Origin: Leishmania donovani
Taxonomy: Eukaryota > Euglenozoa > Kinetoplastea > Trypanosomatida > Trypanosomatidae
DNA: 64,000 bases
Reading direction: 5' to 3'
NCBI RefSeq assembly: GCF_000227135.1
Contig: NC_018234.1
Location: 298,186-362,185 of the forward strand
Shown piece by piece: positions 50,022-60,076 of this stretch (position 1 is its first letter; each line of letters starts with the position of its first letter). The notes under the pieces are model-generated. The model saw only the letters and a program-made list of their open reading frames with translations, was not told the DNA's origin and did no database searches. The position numbers were made by a program, and so were the translations under genes.

Positions 50022-51390
50022 GCGAAGGACCGAGCGCCGCCACAGTGGGAGAGAAACATAGAGGCGACGATCCGGCGAAAGGCGAGAGGTGCTTGTGCGA
50101 TGTACGCCGTCTTGCGCCCTGCGCCGTCCAGCACAGGAGGAGGTCGGTGAAAGGCAGCCCTACTCATGCCTCTTGGCCCTTCCCTCTCCCCCTTCCCGCT
50201 TGCACGTCATCCCTGACCAAGTCTGCGCCATCAACCTTCCTTCTGCCCCTCCTCTCTGTAGCCCGGCGCGCGTGCTCGTCTGCGTTCATGCGCTGCTCTC
50301 TCTCTGTGGTTGTGCTCCTAGGAAGAGCTTCCGGTACATCTATCCACTCACACCCGCACCCCGCCTGCACTCCCAACGACTGCTGCACTTGCGTGGTGCG
50401 GGTGATCCTTGTCGTCTTTTCTCCCCACCCCCATCCCTTCCTGTCTGCGGCTGCGGCGTGCAGATAGGATAGTCCATCGCATTCATGCCCTGCTGCCTAA
50501 CCCCACCCACCCACCATTGTCGTTGCTATGCGAGCCAGCTCTGCTGCTTCTATGCTGTTATCTTACCTTGTATTGTAGTGTAACCGTGCCGCGTCAGCAG
50601 GGACAACATCAACAAAACCCCTCAAAAAAATTTGAAAACGGAAGTCAATACGTTAAACGGTGCTCTCCTTGGCCTTGCTGCCTCCCCCTTCTCTCTATGC
50701 GTGTGTGTGTGTTCCGATGCGTCCCTGCTGCTTGTGCAGGTGTGTCGCACGTTTCTTGTCTCTCGCATTCCCTCTCCCCCTTTCTATGCCTCTGCACTCT
50801 CTCGTTGGGTTTCGCTCTCCTCGCCCCCCTCCCTTCGCCTTTTACCGCTTCATGCGGTGGCGGTTGATGCCGATGCGGTGATGTAAGCGAGCGGGCGGGC
50901 GGAGGGGCGGGGGAGGGGGACGACGCCTGCCAGCTCTGCGATGGTGATGATGATTGACGAGCCTGGCAGGTGTCGGTGCCGGTGCGTGACTCTACCGTTT
51001 GCCGATCTTTGTGCATGTGTATTTCTCGTACACACACACGCGCGCGCGCGCGAGAGAGAGGGCGTGAAAGAGGGATCGGAGTGTGGAGATGGATCAGCGG
51101 GCGGCGTGCAGAATGGTCGCCACAGGTGCGTGGAACGAAACCCAAAGAGTGAGAGCGCAAGTTGAGGATTGGCGCGCGCGCGCACACACACACACACTCA
51201 TCCATGCAATCGATTCATGCAGAGAGGCCAACGCGAGAGCGATAGAGAACATCCAACACTGCATGAGATGCAGCATCGCGTTCGTTGGCGACGACATGAC
51301 CAACGATGCCCCAAAAAGCAAACAAGAAGAAGGAAGAAACAAGGCTGCACACGTCTACGTGTTCTGTGTTGCTGTCAGTGCGCTTGCTCC

Positions 51391-51440
51391 GGCTATATAT
51401 ATATATGTGTGTGTGTATGTGTATGTGTGGGTGGGTAAGC
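51391..51440. repeat. TA/TG microsatellite
   Basis: An uninterrupted TATATA block passes into a TGTGTG and TATGTG series. It is simple sequence within an intergenic region. Confidence 0.75.
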
Positions 51441-52675
51441 TGCGCCAGCGTGTCTGCGTTCGTGTGCGTGTGTGTGCACGGGGAGTGAGCAGGGGCGGTG
51501 CGCGCACTCTTTCAAGCACACAAAAATAGACGCGCACACACGCATGCACAGGCACCAAAGGACCACGGCGACGACGATGGCCCGTGTGCCGGTCGGAAAA
51601 AAAGACAGAGGCCAGCCTACCTCCCGACGCTACCGATGATGGGCACACGCTCAATCTAGGCTCCGTGCATCCACCGCGCTAGCCTCCCTCCGACATGAAC
51701 GACGCATCAGCCTAACCACCAAACCACCCCCTCGCTGCTGGTTGAGGACTCCATCCTCATCCCATTCCAGTTTCTTCTTTACCTCTCCCCCTTTTTGCTA
51801 CTGCCCCTGCGGCTCTGTTCCGGTGCCCTTCATCTTCTCCTGGGTGCATGTGCATGTGCCTGTGTATGTGTGTGTAGGCACCTGCCTAAACCTTCCTCTT
51901 CTCGTGCGTCCTTGCTTTCGAAAGGAAAGCCAGAGGTGCGTGCAGGTCCACTTCCGCTCTGGCGCCAGAACCCGTCGACACAGGCGCGCACACCATAGTT
52001 TCTCCCTCCTCCTTCTCGCTCTGCTCTAATTTTTTTTTTGCCGTTCTGCTGTATTCTGTGTAATTCCGCAGGGTGGAAGCCAAGGGGGGAGGGAAGAGAG
52101 CTGCACGAAATCGTGAGCGTGCGTGCGTGCGCGTGTGCGCGGAGCAAGGGGAGGGAGGGGGGAGATATAATAAAAAGGACGCATCCCGCGGTGCTCGCCT
52201 CCTCGCCTCTCTACGCCTTTTCCGTCGTTCCTCGTTGTCGGCTTCGCGTTGTCGGCTCCTCTGTTTCTGCCCGGTGCTATCGCACCCGCAAGGGCCGGCG
52301 CGCACCACGACGGCCAACAAAACCCACACAAGGCAATGCATTTAGAGATTTACGTCAGGAGAAAGGCACTGCTCACATCGCACCCTCGTTCTCCACCTCT
52401 CCACCCCACGCATCTATTCAGTGACACATACGCACGACGCGCCGTCTTCTTTTACAGTTCTCTGTGTGCGCGTATGCGTGCGTAGCGAACAGCGCCCCCT
52501 CCCCTCCTCCAAACAATAACAGCAGCAGCAGCACCGACGAACGGGTACGACAGATGGAGGAAAGCCAACGGTAAACAACAGTAATACTGGAGAAAAAACA
52601 TCGGCGGCCCACGAACGGGAAAGGAGGAGGAAGTGGAGGGAGGAGGGATGCAGCAGGCAGCAGCGCCTCATCTTT

Positions 52676-52719
52676 CCGCTCTCCGCTCTTTTTCTTGATG
52701 GCTTGCTTGCTTGCTTGAG
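52676..52719 (+). promoter_or_regulatory. Polypyrimidine tract and trans-splice acceptor ahead of the pseudogene
   Basis: CTCCGCTCTTTTTCTTG and a TTGC repeat precede an AG at 52718-52719, with the pseudogene ATG at 52740. The processing signal appears intact, so the decayed gene could still yield an mRNA. Confidence 0.45.
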
Positions 52720-52739
52720 CCTTCGTAGACGTCGCCATC

Positions 52740-54159
52740 ATGAAGGCGCATCCAAACCAGATTGGCTGCTACCTCCTCACCGAGGTGAGTCACGAGGATG
52801 GCTTCGTGATATCGGAGGGCCACGAGGTCTAAAATCCCAACCGGCACCTCCGTGCCAAGGCCTTCCTGAAGGACCGTGTCGTGCCGGAGAACATTAGCGC
52901 GCGTATTGGCATTGAGGAGAGTGTGCTTGGCCGCAGCGTAGCGTATCTGCGAGCTCTCTGTCGCGCCCTTGAGCAAGAGGAGGGCAAAAGCGTGCTCGTC
53001 AGCAACGACAGCTTAGCCGAGTTGGAGAGCTCGACCCCTTTAGCCAGTCCCGTCTTGCATACTTCCGCCTTCCCAGCGGTGGCCATCATCGACGCCGATG
53101 TGCCGCTTGGGTTCCGCTGCCCCCGACACGTGCTGCTCATACACGATAGGATGCGAAGTGCCTCGAAAATATGCCTGATACGGGATTTTATGCCCACCAG
53201 CGTTCAAAACATCCTGGAACACGGGCGCTTACCCGAGGCAGGCGCCTTCTTTTATTTCTACCAGCTTGCCATGGCTGTGCATTTCTCGCACCTGCATCAC
53301 GTCGTGCACCGCAGTATTAGCACTGACCACATGTACCTATCCAAGCGGGGCATGCAGGTACACTTGGGAGGAATGGGCGGGTGTGTTCTGGAGAAGCAGC
53401 GCAGCAGCGGCGGTCGTGTGACTCTCGAGCCCCAGCGTCAGCAGCAACACCTCTCCGCTCCTCGGCAGCGACACACGCGCTGCTGCCCCCCCCCCCCCTC
53501 CCCCCTCCCCGCTGGGGTCGTACGGCATCTGCAGCAATTGCCACGGCGATGCTTCGATCGTGGCCCAGGCGCCAGATGCGGCCATGAACTCGAGCTCCGC
53601 GGCCACGACCGGGCACCCAACATCGGTTGGCGGCGGGGCCCCGCCGCTGAACATGCTCTTCACCACGTGTCGCCACTGCGGCGTGTACCAGAGCCGCCTA
53701 CAGGTACTGCAGACCGCTACGGGCACGCCGGGTTACCTGGCGCCGGAAACACTAGCATAAAAGCTGCCGAACTCGCTCATGTGCACCGACTCTCGGTCCC
53801 CGGTGACGCCAGCCTCGCCACACTCACAGCCTGGGCGCTTAACAGACAGTCAGGCACGCGACATCTGGGCTTGTGGTGTGGTGCTGTGCTACAAGCTCAT
53901 TGCATCACTGCCCTTCGATCCGCTAGCGCAGGGTGGGACGGTGCTGCCGTCGAACTTGACGCGCACGCCGCAGCAGGTGTACGACGTGCGCTGCCGTATT
54001 GTAGCGATGGAATACCAGATCCCGGCGCACTTGTCCATCATCTGCCGACAGCTGATCGAGTGGACCCTGCAGAAGGATCCGCAACGGCGGCCCAGCGCGC
54101 TTGAGATTCTTCGGCATCCGGCACTGGCAAGGGTGCGCGCCTCGGTGCTGGGGATATGA
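52740..54159 (+). pseudogene. Decayed kinase-like gene (pseudokinase pseudogene)
   Basis: From the ATG at 52740 the frame meets a TAA at 52830-52832 after 30 codons, then stays open. It encodes kinase-like segments: ICLIRDFMPTSVQNIL, AFFYFYQLAMAVHFSHLHHV and HRSISTDHMYLSKRG, the last in the catalytic-loop position. The sequence then switches frame near 53400-53500. The downstream frame opens after a TGA at 53419-53421 and continues through GTPGYLAPETLA to a TAA at 53758-53760. It resumes as ARDIWACGVVLCYKLIASLP and DPQRRPSALEILRHP, ending at 54159. The lesions are thus two in-frame stops and one frameshift. The catalytic-loop Asp is already replaced (HRS rather than HRD), no glycine loop is visible, and GGM occupies the DFG position, so the ancestor was probably a pseudokinase. 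Assembly error could explain one lesion but hardly all three. Confidence 0.8.
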
Positions 54160-55255
54160 CCGCTGCCACGTGTGGGCGACTCGGTTGCCTGCACGTGGGT
54201 GTGGGTGTATGCCCGTGTTACCTCGCTACAGAGAATCATGATGGGCGCAAGCAAAAGCATCAGAGCGATAGAGGGCGAGTGAATAAGAGTGAGAGAAGGA
54301 GCCGCCCGCGCGTCTGTGGCTGTGTCTGTGCGGTGCTTCCTGCTGAGCGCTTGACCGCCGCCTCATCGCTGGGGACTCGACCAATGGGCTGGATGGGGTG
54401 CGACGAGTGAGACGGCGGCGGCAAAGAGGGATGAGGGAGACGAGAGGCAACGACAAGCCAAGCGAGTCGCTCCCTCTCTTGTGTGCCTGCTCTCCCTCTT
54501 CCCCCCCCCCCCCCGCCCACACCCCACACCCCACTCAGCACTCGTTACGGTATAACTCGTCTTTTACAGAAATGTGCGTATACGCGTGTGTGTGTCCTTT
54601 TCGCGTTTTCAACTCTCCTTCTCTCTCTCTCCCCGCTGGTGGCGAGCGTCTTGTTGTGTTCTAATGTGTCGTAACGGTGTGCGGGCGTTCCGCTTACCCT
54701 TCCGTCTTCCCACTCCCGCTGTTTTTTTTTTGCTTGTTCCCTCTTCACATATCCTTATATCCATATATATATATATATGTATGCATATTATGTACGTGTG
54801 GGCATGTATTTATGTCTTCCGCTTCACGAGGACAAACCTCAACGCTTCACGTTCTTTCTCCCCCTCTTCCCTCCTTCTCCCCTGTGTGATCCTCCTTGCT
54901 CCCATGTGTCCTCTCCTCTAACCTGCTCCCCCGCCTTCCTGCCCTCTTCTTCGCACCTCGCCGTTTCTGTTTTGAGTGTGCTGTCGTATGCCACTCCCGT
55001 CACCTAACCCCTCGACTCCACCCACCCCTGCCGCATGCTTATTATTATTCTTGCTCTTCATTTCGGTGGCCCATACCCGCATGCACTTCCGCCGCCGCCC
55101 ATCTCCTCTGCTCCCTCGTTTTTTTCCCTCTCGGCGACTCGGCGCATGCGCTGGATATTGTCTTCCTTCGGTGTCCTAGCACCCTTTTCATTGCTATCTT
55201 CCCACGTATATACCCATACCTAGACATATGCGTGTATGCCCACATATGTATGTTA

Positions 55256-55270
55256 TATACGTATATATAC

Positions 55271-55303
<33 letters not shown>

Positions 55304-55305
55304 CG
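55256..55305. repeat. TA microsatellite
   Basis: Two long TATATA blocks are joined by TACATA and end in TATACG. The tract is nearly pure AT in a GC-rich genome. Confidence 0.85.
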
Positions 55306-55539
55306 TAAGTGCTGAAATATATGGTTTTGCTGCTCACTCGCACCACACCTCTGCTTTGCTTACGCCCCCCTGCCCCTGCCTCCTCCCCTCACCTCTCCGC
55401 TTCCCCCCCAAAAAAAAACACAAAACATAAAACAAAAGGAAAACAAGAAGCGGAAATCTGCGTCGCGTGCATCTCTCTTTTCCCGCCCCTCTTTTCTGCA
55501 TCCTCTGTCGTCGTCTTCGCATGTGTATAGACACAAACA

Positions 55540-55810
55540 CACACATATATGTAGTGCACATGTATATATGTATATATGTATATATGTAGTACACATGCAT
55601 ATATGTATATATGTATATATGTATATATGTATATATGTATATATGTATATATGTAGTACACATGCATATATGTATATATGTATGTATGTATATATGTGTA
55701 TATGTATATATGTATATATGTAGTACACATGCATATATGTATATATGTATGTAGTGCACATGTATATATGTAGTATGTATGTATGTATGTAGTATATATG
55801 TATATGCATA
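55540..55810. repeat. AT-rich tandem repeat with higher-order phasing
   Basis: The tract repeats ATATATGT many times. A distinctive unit, TAGT(A/G)CACATG(C/T)ATATATG, recurs at 55552, 55587, 55654, 55721 and 55752, with spacings of 35, 67, 67 and 31. The 67-base period is about the sum of the shorter ones, so the array looks like a higher-order repeat grown by unequal duplication. Confidence 0.85.
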
Positions 55811-57529
55811 CGCATCGTTGCATCTTTACATACACACGTGCATAGATGTTTGGGCGTGCGATGATGCATCCGCGTTCTTCACGCGGACCGTCCCGCGCTG
55901 CTGCCATTTGTGTCAAGGCGTGACTGCTGCAGCACTCCTGATGGTTCCTCCCTCCTCACCTTCGCCCTTGTGCGTGCTTTTGCGAGAGAGTCTCATCTAC
56001 TCTGCGAACGTCTCAATGAGCCAGAGACACACACCTATTTCTTCTATCTGCTCATTTTCCTTCTCCGGCGCCGCTACTTCCATCGCTGTTACTTTCTCCC
56101 TGGTGCACCCTCCCCACCTTCCCTCCCTCCTTCCTCCCTCGACGACCCATCATGACAGTGCCTTCTCCCTTTCTTCGCTGACCAAAGCAGCTGAAACCCT
56201 TTTCCCTTCCCTTCCCTTCCCTCTCTCTCACACTGTATTCCCCTCCGCAGCTGCTCTTCTGCACGCTAAGAAGGGTGTTTACGTCTATCGTCTATATCAT
56301 GTGTGTTGCATGTTCGTTCTTCCCGAACCTGGGGGTCTATGCTCATATGTGTGTGTGCGTGCGTGCGCAGCTGTGCTGCCTCTTCATTGTTTCCTCGAAC
56401 ATTTTTCCCGTTTTCTTTTCGTGTTGGTGCTCGTCCTTCGCGCGTGAGGCGCGTTCTTTCTTCTGCGTGAGCGCGTCTTCCTCGCTCTTGTCTGCACCCT
56501 CCCTCCTCCGTCCTCCACCGGCACACCCACACACTCCTCTCCCTCTTTTCCTCCCTCTGTTCCTGCCGCACCTCGTCCGCCCTTGGTAAACTCTGGTTCA
56601 GCCCCATTACACGACCCTCACACGCGCGCGCGTACACACGTCTTCCTTTTTTTTTTTGGAATTTGTGTGCGCATGTGTGCGTGTCTGCGTGCCGTTGCTT
56701 TCCCATGCTTGGCGTGCGCATGTACGCGTACCACAGGTGTAGGCCTCCGAGTCTTGCTTTTCGTGTGCGTGTGTGGACCCGCTTGTGTGTGTGGATGCCT
56801 CCATACACCGGCGGCGGCAGCAGCAGCAACAGCAGCGGGGGCGAGGTGAGGGCGGGCACCGGCCGGACCATGCAGCAGCAGTAGCAGCAGCAGTAATAGA
56901 TGGTCTTCAGTGGACGCACATGCGCGTTGCGTGCCAAGTGTAACTCCAGTCAGAAAAGAGAGCGAGAGACGAGGCGAGCGACAACGGCGTCGCGTGCCCT
57001 GGTGAACGGCAAACATAATACAAGGGAAGGGAGGAGGCCGCCACGTGTGTGTCGGTGCGCTGACGCCTTGCAGACGTCGATGAGACGTGACAGGGAAGAG
57101 AAGCGGAACAAGGTGTTGCCTCCGTTCCTTCCCTTCTTCGCGCCTTCAAGGTTGGACCTCTCTTGCACAGAGCTCTTTTCCTCTTCACGTGTACCTCCTT
57201 CTCCTTCCCTCTCGCCATCTGCTCTGCGCACATGCGCTTTCACTCTGGCGGGGACATGGCTAACCTGCCCTTGTTATCCCCACCCCTCCCCCACACGCAC
57301 CCGCCGGGGTGGCGGTGGTGGCTCATGCCAACCCAAGCGGGGCTAAACACGCGGAAAGGAGATCGTGAGAAACCTGTGTCTGCGTGTGTGTGGGTCTGCG
57401 CATCGTGCGTGCAACAGGCTTCGTGGCATCGACGGCGCCGTGACTGCGCTGCACAGCAACTCAGCACTTCCGAGGCGCACACGCGCACAACGAGGTGGAC
57501 GTTTCACGCTCATCTAGAGGCGCCTGCAC

Positions 57530-58843
57530 ATGTCGCCTCAGCTCCATGGTCGTGTGCTTCGCTGCTGCTGCGCCAACGCTACTTTGTGCCCAGCATCTGC
57601 CGCGCGTGAGGTCCATGTGGGGCTCATGACACGGATGACCAGTGTGCGCGTGCGCGGCAGCACTATGGCGATGCGCACCCGCGGCGCCAACTGGGGTGTG
57701 GCTGCTACAATGTGCTCGTATCGGTGTGTGAGCAGTGGCACCTCGCAGCACCAGCAGCAGCACGTCGCCGCCGACGAGCTCCGCGCTGCTCTGCGTACGC
57801 TGGGACTCGCCGAAGAAAGCACAGATGCGGAGGTAAAGCGAGCCTTTCAAGCCTTTGCCATACAACACCACCCCGACACGAATGCTGTTTGGGCGGCAGC
57901 GCTGTCGAGCTCAGACGAGGCGAGCAGCAACACCAGGAGCCAAGCACACGCGGCGGAGCGCATGCGACTTGGCACAGAGGCATACCAGCTCCTTCGGCGG
58001 ATCCCATACGGCGTGCGGCAGCATATTCTACGCGGGGAGGGGCAGGGCGGTGGCGTTGATGTGCGAGGCCGGTTTCGTGGCCCACACGACGCCAACTTCA
58101 CGTTTACGGCGGAAGAGTACGCGAAGGTGCAGCGGATTTACCAAGGCGACCGTCACCGTCGTCGGCGCCACCGCGGCGGTCGTGACAAGAGCGGTGGCGC
58201 TGGCGACGGCAACGGTGACGAAGATCTCTTCGACGCCCGAACGGAGGAGGGCCGTCGCCGCATTGCCCGACTGAACGAATTCCAAGCTCGTGTCGTGGAG
58301 ATGCGCCGGCGAGGCATCCGCGACGACCTGCCGCCGTGGAGGGTCTACGAGAACGACAAGGGCGCCGGCACGGTGGGCGATAGCAGGTCAGCGTCAACAA
58401 GTGGAGGTGACGCCGGGGATGGACATCAGGAGCGTCACGGCAGCCGCGCCGCCGGCACCGGCCCGCGCAACACAAACCGCCTGGGCCTGCACTTCTTCAA
58501 TGTCACAACATCCAGCTTGAGGGAGGTGCGTGATCTCTACCGTAGCCGACCAGGCTTTGCGGGGATGGACGGCAGCCCCTACGACAACCCACACAGCGCC
58601 GCGCGCGTCGCGCCGGAGATCAGCTCCAACCCGCACCTGCGCCAGTACATCTTGATGAAAAGCCGTGCGCAGGAAAAGGCGATCGTAGACCGTGCCGTGG
58701 GGCGGCCGCTCCTGCTGTTCCTCTTGCTGGTTACCCTCTCGGCCGCGATGGTAATGATGGCGGCGACGGTTCGATCGTATCGCATACGCATGCAGAAGGA
58801 TGAGGACCTTCGCCGGCGTGACGAGGAGAGAGGCGGCGCATGA
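57530..58843 (+). CDS. J-domain (DnaJ-like) protein with C-terminal membrane segment
   Basis: The 437-aa protein has a J domain at about residues 82-155, with the HPD tripeptide at 114-116 in the segment AFQAFAIQHHPDTNA. HPD stimulates the ATPase of Hsp70 partners. There is no Gly/Phe region or zinc-finger domain, so it is a type III J-protein. Residues 393-414 (PLLLFLLLVTLSAAMVMMAA) form one transmembrane helix near the C-terminus, followed by a short charged tail. The N-terminus before the J domain is rich in Arg, Cys and Ser and low in acidic residues, compatible with mitochondrial targeting; location is therefore uncertain between mitochondrion and other membranes. Alternative ATGs at 57626 and 57665 would shorten the leader without touching the J domain. 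The J domain appears to have an insertion after HPD. Confidence 0.88.
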   Translation: MSPQLHGRVLRCCCANATLCPASAAREVHVGLMTRMTSVRVRGSTMAMRTRGANWGVAATMCSYRCVSSGTSQHQQQHVAADELRAALRTLGLAEESTDAEVKRAFQAFAIQHHPDTNAVWAAALSSSDEASSNTRSQAHAAERMRLGTEAYQLLRRIPYGVRQHILRGEGQGGGVDVRGRFRGPHDANFTFTAEEYAKVQRIYQGDRHRRRRHRGGRDKSGGAGDGNGDEDLFDARTEEGRRRIARLNEFQARVVEMRRRGIRDDLPPWRVYENDKGAGTVGDSRSASTSGGDAGDGHQERHGSRAAGTGPRNTNRLGLHFFNVTTSSLREVRDLYRSRPGFAGMDGSPYDNPHSAARVAPEISSNPHLRQYILMKSRAQEKAIVDRAVGRPLLLFLLLVTLSAAMVMMAATVRSYRIRMQKDEDLRRRDEERGGA

Positions 58844-60076
58844 ACGACGCGTGGAGTGAGGGCGGGGCGTGCAGTCAAAACACCGAAGCCTCCTGCACAC
58901 CAATCGGATACGAGCCAGCTTCGCAGCGAAGGCGAAAAAAGGTAAAAAGGAGGCGCGACCACCACAACCAACAGAAGAGAGTTACCAGCAGCAGCAGCGG
59001 CTGAGGGGATGGACAGGTGTGCCTGTCTGCGAGTGTGCGCATGTGCATATGCTTAGCGCTCAGCTGGATGAGAAGTAAGAATGGTGGGGAGGCGGAGGGG
59101 CGTCAGGTGGAAGGGCGTAAGGAGACGAAGTGTGGAACGTGGCCAGTGATCCCCCTTCCTCACAGGTGCAGAGAGACGCGCACGCATGCACACATACAAA
59201 CATCAACTGCACACGTAGAAAATTCTGTGGTTGTGCTTTCTCTTCTCACGCCCTGCAGGAGTGAAGCTCGCTCGCTCTCCCCTCTGCCACGCATCCAGCT
59301 ATTCTTGCATGCGATCTACGCTTACCAGGCCCTCGCCACCCATCGCCAGTGCTGCATTGTCGATCGCCAACGCCAGCTCTCTCTCCTTCTCTTCCTGCGA
59401 ATCTCCTGCTCTTACGGTGATGATCTTTCGGCTACGTTACCATCTTCGCACACACGCGTACATACACGTGCACGCACACTCGAATCAGCGGCTCACAAAG
59501 GCGCGCGCGCCGCCACCCCCAACCTTCCCCCTCCCCCTTCCCCTCCTCCTTCGCCAGCCGTATCACACATACGCCGTCACGGACTGAGACCGACCAACTG
59601 TGTCGTTGCTTGCTTTCCATAAACGTCTATTCTCTTTCTCTTCTTTGGTTGATATCGCACACTTGCTGCTACACACACACACACACGCACTCCTTCTTTT
59701 GGTGTGTGCATGCCTCTCCGGACTGTCCCTCTTTCTCAGTAGCTCCATCGTCGCCACTGCCACGCAACTCACGCGTCTCTTCATCCGGCGAAGCACTGTT
59801 TTCGTTTACAGTGTACGGTGGATACTCGGTCTTTGGTGCAGGTGACTACATCCTCTTTCGCATCTCCGTCCGCCCCGCTGCGCTGACCCCCCCTCCTACC
59901 TGCGTGCCCGCTCTCATTCCGATACTCCGACGCGCTTGCACACCCATTATGCGCAGCTGCTCGCTGGCACCACCCTCGATTCCCTTCCTTCACCCCCACT
60001 GCCCACGACCACAATCACCGCTACCACGTACACAGGCCTATCCCCATCCATACACATTGTGAGGGACCATATACTT
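58844..60076. other. Intergenic region between J-protein and PFK-2/FBPase-2 genes
   Basis: No gene is supported. The first part is mixed and A-rich near 58930-58950. From about 59220 pyrimidine tracts dominate, with a CA run near 59671-59690. The last tract leads to the acceptor at 60035. Confidence 0.6.
59970..60035 (+). promoter_or_regulatory. Polypyrimidine tract and trans-splice acceptor for PFK-2/FBPase-2
   Basis: CACCCTCGATTCCCTTCCTT and further C-rich sequence precede TACACAG, with the AG at 60034-60035. The ATG at 60077 is the first after it. Confidence 0.5.

Larger units (their letters stand above)
50022..52739. other. Intergenic region between PP1 inhibitor gene and kinase-like pseudogene
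   Basis: No gene is supported in these 2.7 kb. It contains CT-rich tracts, CG/CA alternations near 51030-51060 and 51170-51200, a TA-then-TG run at 51393-51440, a T run near 52030 and a CAG/GCA run near 52520. Open frames on both strands are simple-sequence shadows. Confidence 0.6.
54160..57529. other. Longest gap-free intergenic region, with AT-rich repeats
   Basis: No gene is supported in 3.4 kb. A C run lies near 54501-54514, TA runs near 54760-54780 and 55260-55305, a phased AT-rich repeat at 55540-55810, CT-rich tracts to about 56580 and a T run near 56650. Reverse-strand frames rich in Tyr/Ile/His over 55334-55916 are translations of the repeat. Pyrimidine tracts at about 57118-57150 and 57177-57228 may serve the next gene. 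Confidence 0.55.

Noticed and set aside
53486..53498. Poly-C run as sole cause of the pseudogene frameshift
   Set aside because: The downstream frame is open and codon-like already from 53422, upstream of the run, and two independent stop codons remain in any case.
53500..54104. Continuation of the first pseudogene frame to 54104
   Set aside because: After about 53420 this frame loses kinase similarity, while another frame carries APE-like and DIWACG segments, so the long frame is fortuitous.
55540..55810. Possible CRISPR-like array
   Set aside because: Spacers are themselves repeat-derived, units are irregular in length, no cas genes occur, and the genome is eukaryotic.
55334..55916. Reverse-strand frames rich in Tyr, Ile and His
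   Set aside because: They are direct translations of the AT-rich tandem repeat.
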